A stretch of 40,530 bases of DNA from the NCBI GenBank assembly GCA_017626295.1, contig JAGAJB010000027.1, positions 1 to 40,530 on the forward strand, in the 5' to 3' direction. Below are positions 9,414 through 16,372 of this stretch, one piece after another. The notes beneath the pieces were generated by a model, which was not told the origin of the DNA, did not search any database, and worked only from the letters and a program-made list of their open reading frames with translations. The DNA is from Clostridia bacterium (GTDB lineage Bacteria > Bacillota > Clostridia > Oscillospirales > Acutalibacteraceae). How positions within the stretch are numbered: position 1 is the stretch's first letter; each line of letters begins with the position of its first letter. The translations under genes and the position numbers were made by a program.

Positions 9414-10674
9414 AGTCAAACTCCAAATCGTAAATACTTACCGTATCACCCTCAGTAATACCTCTGTCAATAAGTGACTGAATGATACCGCTTGTTTGCA
9501 GAATATTCTGGAAATACTGAAGGGAAGAGTAATCGTTTAAATCGGTTTTCATAAGGATTTTACCGAGCCACTCTGCCTCAACAATAAATACATCACCTTC
9601 AACACGGATTTTGTAATCCTGTTTTGCAGATTTGAGTATTTCTTTGGGTGTAATTTCCTGCTTTTCGTAGATTTTAACAGGGGGGAGTTTTTGAAGTTGG
9701 GCAGCAACTGCGTTTATAAGTTCCTGTGTACCTTCCGCAATCGGTGCAATAATTTCGTAATAATCAAGACCCTTTGCGCGTATATATTCACTGAAAGCAG
9801 TCCTCTGCTCGTCTGTTGCAAGGTCAATTTTGTTTCCAGCAACTATCTGGGGATAATTTATCAGTTCTTCGTTATACTTTTTAAGTTCGTTATTTATTGC
9901 CTCAAAATCTTCAATAGGGTCTCTGCCTTCACTACCTGCAACGTCAACAACGTGTACAAGTAATCTGCAACGCTCTATGTGTCTTAAAAATTCGTGACCT
10001 AAACCTACGCCGTCACTTGCACCCTCTATAATTCCGGGAATATCAGCCATAACGAAACTGCTTTCTGGACCCATTCTTACAACACCGGGAACAGGGATGA
10101 GCGTGGTGAAATGGTAGTCCGCAATAATGGGCTTTGCTTCACTTACAACGGAAATGAGGGTGGATTTACCGACATTAGGGAAACCAATAAGACCTACATC
10201 TGCAAGAAGTTTAAGTTCAAGTGTTACTTCCCAATCTTCACCGGGGGCGCCGTCTTTGGCAAACCTCGGTACTTGCCTTGTGGAAGTCTTAAAGTGGGAA
10301 TTACCCCAACCGCCTTTACCGCCCTTTGCGGCAATAAAAGTTTCGTCAATGCTCATATCAGCCATAACGTAACCTGTTTCAACTTCTTTGATAACAGTAC
10401 CGCGGGGAACTTTTATTATAAGGTCTTCACCCTTTTTACCGTTACAGTGTGAGCCTCTGCCGTTTTCGCCGTTGGAGGCTTTGTATTTTCTTTTGTATCT
10501 GAAATCTGAGAGGGTAGAGAGGTTGTCATCAACCTGAAAAATGATGTTACCGCCTCTGCCGCCGTCACCGCCGTCAGGACCGCCTGCGGCAACATATTTT
10601 TCCCTGTGGAATGCAACCGCACCGTTACCGCCGTTTCCTGCAATAATTCGTATTTTCGCTTTATCAACAAACAT
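9403..10674 (-). CDS. obg: GTPase Obg/CgtA
   Basis: Essential GTPase linking 50S ribosome assembly and stress or sporulation signalling; 423 residues. The N-terminal glycine-rich Obg fold (NGGNGAVAFHREKYVAAGG and following) occupies about residues 1-158. The G domain follows with GFPNVGKST, switch I YHFTTLIPVPG, DIPG and NKID. A C-terminal OCT domain occupies about the last 75 residues. ATG 10674 follows GAGGT by seven bases; the TTG at 10701 is upstream of that site. First gene of the obg-mrnC-lepA-GH36 run. Confidence 0.96.
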   Translation of the reverse strand: MFVDKAKIRIIAGNGGNGAVAFHREKYVAAGGPDGGDGGRGGNIIFQVDDNLSTLSDFRYKRKYKASNGENGRGSHCNGKKGEDLIIKVPRGTVIKEVETGYVMADMSIDETFIAAKGGKGGWGNSHFKTSTRQVPRFAKDGAPGEDWEVTLELKLLADVGLIGFPNVGKSTLISVVSEAKPIIADYHFTTLIPVPGVVRMGPESSFVMADIPGIIEGASDGVGLGHEFLRHIERCRLLVHVVDVAGSEGRDPIEDFEAINNELKKYNEELINYPQIVAGNKIDLATDEQRTAFSEYIRAKGLDYYEIIAPIAEGTQELINAVAAQLQKLPPVKIYEKQEITPKEILKSAKQDYKIRVEGDVFIVEAEWLGKILMKTDLNDYSSLQYFQNILQTSGIIQSLIDRGITEGDTVSIYDLEFDYVP

Positions 10675-10715
10675 TGTGTTTACCTCAATTTTAAAATTCA
10701 AGTATTATTTTTACT

Positions 10716-10744
10716 ATTATACATTATTTAATGTAAAAGATAAA
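10716..10744 (-). promoter_or_regulatory. Probable obg promoter
   Basis: On the minus strand a perfect TATAAT lies at 10721-10716 with TTTATC 17 bases upstream (10744-10739). The -10 is consensus and the -35 weak. It is 42 bases from the obg start codon. Confidence 0.5.
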
Positions 10745-10795
10745 TAGTTATTTGAAATTTTTTTACTGATATTTTTGTCACAAAACAGGGAAGAT

Positions 10796-10921
10796 ATGTT
10801 CGGTTTTGTTTGTTTTGGTTGGATGGAAGAACGTGCAAAAGTCTATGAAAAATATAAAAAATTCCATAAATTTCTTAAAAAAACACCAAAAATCGACACA
10901 AAGTACTACAAAAAGGACTAA
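10796..10921 (+). CDS. Possible 41-residue basic small protein
   Basis: An ATG-to-TAA reading frame of 41 codons in the obg to 11021 gap, starting MFGFVCFGWMEER and rich in Lys and aromatic residues toward the C terminus. A weak GGGA lies seven bases ahead of the ATG. No family is recognised and no clear promoter precedes it. The surrounding DNA is A-rich, so the Lys richness may be composition rather than selection. The rest of the 10702-11020 gap holds the obg promoter and the promoter/inverted repeat of the next gene. Confidence 0.25.
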   Translation: MFGFVCFGWMEERAKVYEKYKKFHKFLKKTPKIDTKYYKKD

Positions 10922-10937
10922 AAATTAAAAATAAAAA

Positions 10938-11008
10938 GAACATTTGTGTTGACAAAGTCGAAAAAGGTGATATAATGAAATCACAAAAACAAATGTTCGT
11001 ATTTGTTC
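10938..11008 (+). promoter_or_regulatory. Promoter framed by inverted half-sites
   Basis: TTGACA (10949-10954) and TATAAT (10971-10976) are separated by 16 bases. The inverted arms GAACATTTGT (10938-10947) and ACAAATGTTC (10989-10998) flank the promoter, and a third related half-site TTTGTTC ends at 11008, beside the ribosome binding site. This looks like a repressor-operator layout, though the regulator is unknown. Confidence 0.6.
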
Positions 11009-11020
11009 GGAGGTATATTT

Positions 11021-11302
11021 ATGACAACTTTAACAATAATCAAATTCTTCTTTAATATAGGACTTGTTCTTTTGGGCGCTTATGCAATTTACAGAGAGAA
11101 AGACCTTATTAAATTTGAACGCAAGATTAAGAAATATGTAAAAGCATTTTTTAAAGCAGCGTATTATACTGTTCTTGAAAAGAAACAGAAAAATAATGCT
11201 CCTGTTGAAGAACTTCGTAGTGCAGATTATAGTGCAGACTATGAAGAAATGCTTGCTAACCTCAATAAAGCATCAAAACTTGATGATGTTCTTGTTGCTT
11301 GA
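11021..11302 (+). CDS. Small single-pass membrane protein of unknown function
   Basis: 93 residues. Residues 5-25 or so form one hydrophobic segment (IIKFFFNIGLVLLGAYAIY), followed by a strongly basic amphipathic stretch (REKDLIKFERKIKKYVKAFFK) and an acidic C-terminal third. The likely topology has the basic part in the cytoplasm. GGAGG is eight bases before ATG 11021. I do not recognise the family. It has its own strong promoter framed by inverted repeats, so it is probably regulated. The stop codon overlaps the -35 of the nnrD promoter. Confidence 0.7.
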   Translation: MTTLTIIKFFFNIGLVLLGAYAIYREKDLIKFERKIKKYVKAFFKAAYYTVLEKKQKNNAPVEELRSADYSADYEEMLANLNKASKLDDVLVA

Positions 11303-11327
11303 CAGGGGCGAATCGTAATAATATAAT
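11299..11327 (+). promoter_or_regulatory. Consensus promoter for nnrD
   Basis: TTGACA at 11299-11304 and TATAAT at 11322-11327 are both perfect, with the ideal 17-base spacer. The -35 overlaps the stop codon of the preceding small gene. Transcription should begin near 11334, about 23 bases before the nnrD ATG. Confidence 0.85.
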
Positions 11328-11356
11328 CATATTAGTTCTTTTGGGAAGTGATAAAT

Positions 11357-12253
11357 ATGATTATTAAGTCTTTGGATATTTCTTCTGCCAACGCTATGTT
11401 ACCTAAGCGCGATATTAACGGTAATAAAGGTACTTTCGGTAAAGTTCTGTTAATTTGCGGCAGTAAGAATATGGTTGGTTGCTGTGTTCTTGCCACCAAC
11501 GGCGCACTCAGAAGCGGTGCAGGGCTTGTTACCCTTGCTTTTCCCGATGTGCTTTATAACTCCCTTACAAGCCGACTTACCGAGAATTTATTTTTACCCC
11601 TTGAAACTGATGATAGAGGATTTATAAACTACACTTCTTTGCAAACAGTTTTAGACGCCGCGGAAAAAGCCGATGTTATTATGATAGGTTGCGGTATCGG
11701 TACGGGCTATGCACCTAGTTTACTTACAACATCTTTACTTGAACTAACCGATAAACCAATTATATTTGATGCAGACTCTCTTAACTGTATTTCTGCTTGT
11801 CCCCGGATATTAAAGAAATCAAAGGGTAATGTTTTACTTACACCTCATCCCGGTGAAATGGCTCGTCTTACAGGTAAAAGTATTTCGGATATTGAGTCTG
11901 ACCGTGAAAAAACGGTTATTGATTTCTGTTCCGAATATAAAGTAAACCTTCTTCTTAAAGGTCACGAAACTTTAATATGTAATTCTGATGCTACTGAAAT
12001 GTATGTTAATAAAACAGGAAATACAGGTCTTTCAAAGGGTGGTGCAGGTGACTTACTGTCAGGCATAATAGCAGGTCTCACGCCTTCTTTTAAGGGTGAC
12101 GTTTTTAAATCAGCAGTTTTAGGTGCGTTTGTTCACGGTATGACTGCCGATGTTCTTAAAAAGGAATTTTCTGAATATTCTATATTACCCGGTGATTGCG
12201 CATCGGTTTTACCGAAAGTCTATTCAATTATCGAAAAGGGTGGTATAGATTAA
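11357..12253 (+). CDS. nnrD: ADP-dependent NAD(P)H-hydrate dehydratase
   Basis: Repairs hydrated NADH and NADPH using ADP; ribokinase-like fold of the YjeF C-terminal domain. 298 residues. Supporting motifs are NKGTFGKVLLICGS near the N terminus, AGLVTLAFP, the mid-domain IFDADSLN, LLTPHPGEMARLTG and the GNTGLSKGGAGDLLSGIIAG nucleotide and catalytic loop. Many bacteria fuse this to the NnrE epimerase; here only the dehydratase half is encoded. ATG 11357 is preferred; GTG 11348 is an alternative. It overlaps the next gene's proposed start by five bases. Confidence 0.92.
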   Translation: MIIKSLDISSANAMLPKRDINGNKGTFGKVLLICGSKNMVGCCVLATNGALRSGAGLVTLAFPDVLYNSLTSRLTENLFLPLETDDRGFINYTSLQTVLDAAEKADVIMIGCGIGTGYAPSLLTTSLLELTDKPIIFDADSLNCISACPRILKKSKGNVLLTPHPGEMARLTGKSISDIESDREKTVIDFCSEYKVNLLLKGHETLICNSDATEMYVNKTGNTGLSKGGAGDLLSGIIAGLTPSFKGDVFKSAVLGAFVHGMTADVLKKEFSEYSILPGDCASVLPKVYSIIEKGGID

Positions 12254-12737
12254 AAAACTTTTCAGGTGTGTCTGTTTGGTAATTTCTTGTTTTATCTTTT
12301 TTTCTTCCTGTGATAAAACTCTTATAGGCAAAACCCTTCCGGAAGTTGATTTTAACGATAATGTTACGGACGTTCAATTAACTTACAGGCAAAATGTTTA
12401 TAATACGAAAGTATCTTATTCATCGGGTTTACTGACAATTTCTTTTACTGATAAAGATTCTGCTCTTTGTGGCATTACTTATAAAGTTAATTCACAGGTG
12501 TGTCGGGTTACCTATGGCGATATTTCTCACGATACACCTGTTGAAAAACTTCCTGATTCGTTTTTTCCTATGGTTGTTTATAAGTTTATTTCTGATTTCG
12601 GCGGTGTTATACCAACAGAAAATTACAATTCTCAAAGAGAATGTTCTTATATTTCAAGAAATGTATTCAATACGCGTGTAACGTTAGAAGTATATGAAAA
12701 TGAGAAAAATAAATCTTACTCTCTACACATCACATAA
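12249..12737 (+). CDS. Putative lipoprotein of unknown function
   Basis: About 162 residues if started at ATT 12249, which overlaps the nnrD stop (ATTAA). From there the product begins IKKLFRCVCLVISCFIFFSSC: a two-lysine n-region, hydrophobic core and lipobox Cys21, a complete lipoprotein signal. AAAGGGTGG lies five bases upstream. The first standard start, TTG 12276 with AGGTG upstream, would give MVISCFIFFSSC, too short and uncharged for a signal peptide. The mature part is beta-rich with no recognised domain. It probably sits on the outer face of the membrane. Start choice is uncertain; the frame itself is well supported. Confidence 0.68.
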   Translation: MKKLFRCVCLVISCFIFFSSCDKTLIGKTLPEVDFNDNVTDVQLTYRQNVYNTKVSYSSGLLTISFTDKDSALCGITYKVNSQVCRVTYGDISHDTPVEKLPDSFFPMVVYKFISDFGGVIPTENYNSQRECSYISRNVFNTRVTLEVYENEKNKSYSLHIT

Positions 12738-12779
12738 AAAAGAACTCGTTCGGTTTATCAGCCGAGCGAGTTCTTTTTA
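12736..12779. terminator. Bidirectional terminator between the lipoprotein gene and nagB
   Basis: A 13-bp stem (12741-12753 with 12762-12774, one G-U) has an eight-base loop, an A tract before it and a T tract after it. It therefore works as an intrinsic terminator for both convergent genes. Confidence 0.92.
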
Positions 12780-12794
12780 TACTGTTGTTTACAG

Positions 12795-13523
12795 TTATTT
12801 ACTGAGAAGTGATGCAGCCTCTTCGTCAAGGAAGATAATTACATCTTGGTGTTCCTGTAAAATTGAAGCAGGAACCTGTGCTGTAACAGGGCCTTCAATC
12901 ATATTGCGAACTGCTTCCGCTTTCTTGGGACCTGTTGCAATAAGGATAACTTTCTTTGCAGACATAATCTGCTTAATACCCATTGTTAAAGCGTAGTGGG
13001 GCATGGGGTTTTCATCGAAGTAAATTTTATTAGCGTTTATTGTGCTTTCTGTAAGTTTAACCTTGAATGAACCTGTTGTAAACTCGTCTGCAGGTTCATT
13101 GAAACCGATATGTGCGTTGTTACCGATACCGAGTAACTGAATGTCAATTCCGCCTGCTTCGTTGATTTCGTTGTCATATCTTTTGCATTCTGCTTCGGAG
13201 TCAGCAGCGTTACCGTCAAGGAAATGAACGTTTTCTTCGAGAATATCAAGACCGTTGAATAACTGCTCGTGCATAAAGGTATAGTAACTGTTTTTGTCGT
13301 TCTTGGGAAGGTCGCAGTATTCATCTAAGTTGTATGTTTTTACGTCTTTGAAAGAAATGCCGCCGTTATTGTAAGTTGCTTTAATATTGTTGTATGTAGG
13401 GATAGGTGTGGCACCTGTAGCAAGACCAAGCACACAAGTGGGGTTATTCTTAACCTCATCTGTGAAAATTTTGGCAACTGCAACGCCGATTTCTTCCGCT
13501 GTTTTTAAAATGTTAATCTTCAT
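12795..13523 (-). CDS. nagB: Glucosamine-6-phosphate deaminase
   Basis: Converts glucosamine-6-phosphate to fructose-6-phosphate and ammonia, the last step of amino-sugar use; 242 residues, normal length. Motifs are GLATGATPIPTY, the catalytic-Asp region NLDEYCDL and LGIGNNAHIGFNEP, which holds the active-site His and Glu. The Asn before the His resembles the Gram-positive form. ATG 13523 lies six bases after AGGGTG. A TATACT -10 is at 13559-13554 on the minus strand, with no clear -35. It is a single-gene unit here; nagA is not nearby. Confidence 0.95.
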   Translation of the reverse strand: MKINILKTAEEIGVAVAKIFTDEVKNNPTCVLGLATGATPIPTYNNIKATYNNGGISFKDVKTYNLDEYCDLPKNDKNSYYTFMHEQLFNGLDILEENVHFLDGNAADSEAECKRYDNEINEAGGIDIQLLGIGNNAHIGFNEPADEFTTGSFKVKLTESTINANKIYFDENPMPHYALTMGIKQIMSAKKVILIATGPKKAEAVRNMIEGPVTAQVPASILQEHQDVIIFLDEEAASLLSK

Positions 13524-13609
13524 CTGTATCACCCTAATTCTAATTTAGATTAAAGTATAACATATTTATTGGAAAATTAAAGAGATTTTCTAAATTTTTT
13601 TTAGAAATA

Positions 13610-13637
13610 TTGCAAATTTTTTAATAGATGGTATAAT
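13610..13637 (+). promoter_or_regulatory. Promoter of the 13725 lipoprotein gene
   Basis: TTGCAA (13610-13615), a 16-base spacer and TATAAT (13632-13637). The expected 5' untranslated region is about 80 bases. Confidence 0.65.
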
Positions 13638-13724
13638 GGTATCAAACAAATGGTGTGAGATTGCTGTTGATTAAAAACATCCTTTGAAACTGAAGGCGTT
13701 GAATATTAAAACTGGAGGATATTT

Positions 13725-14543
13725 ATGAAAAAGATAATTGCATTATGTTCTTTAATCCTTTGTGTAGCGGTACTTCTTACTGCGTTTACTTCTTGTGGTG
13801 ATAATAAAGATGACAATCCAAAGAATGAAACTGAATCTTACGTCGCTTCCGTTACAAACGGTGAGTTTTCCTTTACCGCAGAAGTCGGCGAGAAGGAAAC
13901 GGTAATCAAAAATAACGGTAAAGTTTATCAAACTTTGAAATATCCTGTTAATCCCGGTTATCCTTTCGATTATAATTATGCCAAAGAGCGTTCCCAGTTT
14001 ATTGATATGAATTTTGACGGTCAGCCGGACTTTTATATTGCTGTAAGCGCTGAGGCTGAAACAATATACTACTTCTGTTGGCTTTTCAATGCCACAACCA
14101 AGCAGTTTGATTACTCTGTTTCCCTTTCAGGATTAACCAATATTTCTGTTGATGCTGAAAAACAAGTTATCTACTCTACTTTTAAATACAGAGATACAAC
14201 TAAAATTGTCAGTTACAGATGGGTTGACGGTCAGTTGAAGAATGACGAGATTTATGATACGGCTTCCGATACAATACCAGCAGAAGTTACTGAAGCCGCT
14301 AAAGAAAACGCTATCGGAACGGTAACAAAACCTGCACTTACAACAAGTAAACCTAAGCCTACCGAAGAAAATAAAAAACCCACCAAGGATAATAATACGT
14401 CAACAGGCACTACTGCAAACAGCGGTACTGCTTCCTCTGCATCAACAACAGCCGAAGATAAACCGCTTAATACAACAACAACCGAACCCAAGACAGGCGG
14501 TATTCAAATTGAAACCGGCAATATTGATGCGGGTTGGTTCTAA
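13725..14543 (+). CDS. Putative lipoprotein with Thr-rich C-terminal region
   Basis: 272 residues. The signal peptide MKKIIALCSLILCVAVLLTAFTSC ends at lipobox Cys24. Residues about 35-185 form a globular region with an aspartate motif FIDMNFDGQPDFYIAVS resembling a calcium-binding or repeat-protein loop. From about 190 to 260 the chain is low complexity in Thr, Ser, Lys and Pro, a flexible spacer. I do not recognise the family. GGAGG precedes ATG 13725. It is followed 16 bases later by a membrane-protein gene, likely in the same operon. Confidence 0.85.
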   Translation: MKKIIALCSLILCVAVLLTAFTSCGDNKDDNPKNETESYVASVTNGEFSFTAEVGEKETVIKNNGKVYQTLKYPVNPGYPFDYNYAKERSQFIDMNFDGQPDFYIAVSAEAETIYYFCWLFNATTKQFDYSVSLSGLTNISVDAEKQVIYSTFKYRDTTKIVSYRWVDGQLKNDEIYDTASDTIPAEVTEAAKENAIGTVTKPALTTSKPKPTEENKKPTKDNNTSTGTTANSGTASSASTTAEDKPLNTTTTEPKTGGIQIETGNIDAGWF

Positions 14544-14559
14544 GATAAGGAGAATAATA

Positions 14560-14904
14560 ATGAGCGATAATATTTTTACTAATAACGAAAATGAAATTGT
14601 TTCTGAAAAGGAAACTGCTGCAAACAACAATGATAAAAAAGGCGGCGAATTTAAGTTCTTTAAATCCTGTTCCGCATCATTAAAAAGATTTTCTGTAATA
14701 CTTTTTGTTATAAATTTATTCCTTGCTATTACTATTGTTGGTGTGGCTGTCGTTTTACTCGGTGTTTATATCGGTGTTGAAATGCTCGCACTTCTTGCAC
14801 TTCCTGTTTTAACTCTTGCGGTTATTCTGGTCGTTTTGGCAAGATTTATTTCCGCACTTGTATACGGTTTTGCAGAAATCGTTGAAAAACACGAGAATAA
14901 ATAA
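14560..14904 (+). CDS. Two-helix membrane protein of unknown function
   Basis: 114 residues. A hydrophilic N-terminal 35 residues rich in Asn, Glu and Lys is followed by two adjacent hydrophobic helices, about residues 43-70 and 74-100, and a short charged tail. No family is recognised. ATG 14560 is chosen because AAGGAG lies eight bases upstream. Shares a transcript with the lipoprotein at 13725, so the two may act together at the membrane. Confidence 0.78.
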   Translation: MSDNIFTNNENEIVSEKETAANNNDKKGGEFKFFKSCSASLKRFSVILFVINLFLAITIVGVAVVLLGVYIGVEMLALLALPVLTLAVILVVLARFISALVYGFAEIVEKHENK

Positions 14905-14942
14905 TTTTTATACACTTTTATTAAATTTTTATTCATTTTCGC

Positions 14943-14971
14943 TTGACAAATCATTCTTGCAGGCGTAAAAT
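14943..14971 (+). promoter_or_regulatory. Promoter of the aromatic operon
   Basis: TTGACA at 14943-14948, a 17-base spacer and TAAAAT at 14966-14971. Expected start of transcription is near 14978, giving a leader of about 200 bases before the first large gene. Confidence 0.88.
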
Positions 14972-15003
14972 ACCAACTATCATATTTTTGAGAGGTGATA
15001 CGG

Positions 15004-15078
15004 ATGTTCCGTAGTTTATACAATCGATTTTATTACAGTTCTATGGATTGTCTGTGTGCCACTCGTTCTTGCAAGTAA
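15004..15078 (+). CDS. Aromatic attenuator leader peptide
   Basis: A 24-codon reading frame. It starts MFRSLYNRFYYSSM and ends in TAA at 15076-15078. GAGGTG lies about seven bases before ATG 15004. It has two Phe and three Tyr, with Phe10-Tyr11-Tyr12 in a row, in a leader directly ahead of the phenylalanine and shikimate genes. Position relative to the two alternative hairpins downstream matches classical ribosome-mediated attenuation. A small hairpin (15000-15012) overlaps the start codon and may tune initiation. No leader-peptide homology can be claimed from sequence this short; the case rests on arrangement. Confidence 0.72.
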   Translation: MFRSLYNRFYYSSMDCLCATRSCK

Positions 15079-15150
15079 TTGCAACGATTAAGTATATAGC
15101 CAGTCCGCATTCTGCTATGCTTTTAAAGTATAACGGTTTGCGGATTTTTT
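15044..15150 (+). promoter_or_regulatory. Attenuator: antiterminator and competing terminator
   Basis: Antiterminator: 15044-15059 pairs with 15092-15107, 15 of 16 positions paired (several G-U), with one C-T mismatch, enclosing the hairpin TTGCAA/TTGCAA at the leader stop codon. Terminator: 15103-15109 pairs with 15138-15144 and continues inward through CTG/CGG and TATGCTT/AAGTATA, followed by six T (15145-15150). The two share 15103-15107, so they exclude each other. A ribosome stalled at codons 10-12 would leave most of the antiterminator free; one reaching the stop codon would cover the loop and favour the terminator. Confidence 0.75.
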
Positions 15151-15181
15151 ATTTAAATTTTCTAAAAAATAGGAGTTTGTT

Positions 15182-16372
15182 ATGATTTCAGAAAAAATGC
15201 TTGAATTAGGCAAAAAAAGTTCCGTAATACGCGAGATTTTCGAGTACGGCAGAGTTCGTAAAGCGGAAATAGGTGCAGAAAACGTGTTCGATTTCAGTTT
15301 GGGTAACCCAAGCGTACCTGCACCGCAGAAAGTAACCGATGTTATGAACAGACTTATTGCAGAAACACCGGCAGAAGTTCTTCACGGTTATACCTCCGGC
15401 CCCGGCGATTTAAATGTGAGAACTGCAATTGCGGATTATATAAAAAATAAATATTCGGTTAACGCAACGCCCGGTCTGATTTATATGACCTGCGGTGCTG
15501 CGGCTTCGCTTACAATTACGCTTAATGCAATTACTGAACTCGGTGACGAGGTTATAGCATTTGCACCGTTTTTCCCTGAATACAGAGTTTTTGTTGAGCA
15601 AGCAGGCGCAAAGTTAGTAACAGTTCCTTGCAAAACCGAAGATTTACAAATTGATTTTGACGTCTTGGAGAAGTCAATTAACTCTAACACAAAAGCAGTT
15701 ATTATTAACTCTCCCAATAATCCCTCGGGTGTTATAATTCCCGAAAAGGATATAATCAGATTAACCGAATTACTTAAAGCAAAACAGCAGGAATACGGCA
15801 AAGAAATATTCCTTATTTCAGACGAACCATACAGAGAACTTGTTTTCACGGGTGAAAAGGTTGCGTATATTCCCGCATACTATGATAATTCATTTGTTTG
15901 CTATTCTTATTCAAAGGCGCTTTCTTTACCCGGTGAAAGAATAGGTTATATTTTCGTTTCACCCACTATGAAAGAATGCGGCGACGTTTTTGCAGCCGTT
16001 TGCGGTGCAGGCAGAGCCTTGGGTTATGTTTGCGCTCCAAGTCTTATGCAGTATACAATTGCCGAGTGCCTTGATGATACCGCTGACGTTTCGGTTTATG
16101 AGAAAAACAGACAGATTCTTTATGACGGACTTACGGACATCGGATACACCGTTATTAAACCCGACGGTGCTTTTTATATGTTCGTTAAATCACTTGAAGA
16201 AGATGCATATAAATTCTACGAAAGAGCCAAGAAATTTGAACTTCTTCTTGTTCCCGGTGATGATTTCGGTTGTCCCGGTTTTGTAAGAATTGCTTATTGC
16301 GTAGACACAGATTTAATTGAACGTTCACTTCCTGCATTTAAAGAACTTTTCGAGGATTACAAAAATGACTGA
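15182..16372 (+). CDS. Class I/II PLP-dependent aminotransferase
   Basis: Fold-type I aminotransferase, 396 residues. Key parts are the N-terminal FSLGNPSVPAP, the SPNNPSG motif, the Asp/Tyr pair in ISDEPYRELVF, the PLP lysine in SYSKALSLPGERIGY and a C-terminal Arg in GFVRIAYC. As first gene of an operon making phenylpyruvate, it most likely transaminates phenylpyruvate (and perhaps 4-hydroxyphenylpyruvate or prephenate), but aspartate specificity cannot be ruled out. AGGAG is six bases before ATG 15182. It overlaps pheA by eight bases. Confidence 0.9.
   Translation: MISEKMLELGKKSSVIREIFEYGRVRKAEIGAENVFDFSLGNPSVPAPQKVTDVMNRLIAETPAEVLHGYTSGPGDLNVRTAIADYIKNKYSVNATPGLIYMTCGAAASLTITLNAITELGDEVIAFAPFFPEYRVFVEQAGAKLVTVPCKTEDLQIDFDVLEKSINSNTKAVIINSPNNPSGVIIPEKDIIRLTELLKAKQQEYGKEIFLISDEPYRELVFTGEKVAYIPAYYDNSFVCYSYSKALSLPGERIGYIFVSPTMKECGDVFAAVCGAGRALGYVCAPSLMQYTIAECLDDTADVSVYEKNRQILYDGLTDIGYTVIKPDGAFYMFVKSLEEDAYKFYERAKKFELLLVPGDDFGCPGFVRIAYCVDTDLIERSLPAFKELFEDYKND

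Noticed and set aside
10938-11008. LexA/SOS operator
   Set aside because: The Gram-positive LexA box needs GAAC and GTTC four bases apart; the half-sites here are 41 or more bases apart, or in direct orientation.
15044-15150. T-box or other riboswitch ahead of the aminotransferase gene
   Set aside because: No T-box core (such as GGTGGTACCGCG) or specifier stem was seen; the leader peptide with aromatic codons explains the terminator and antiterminator better.
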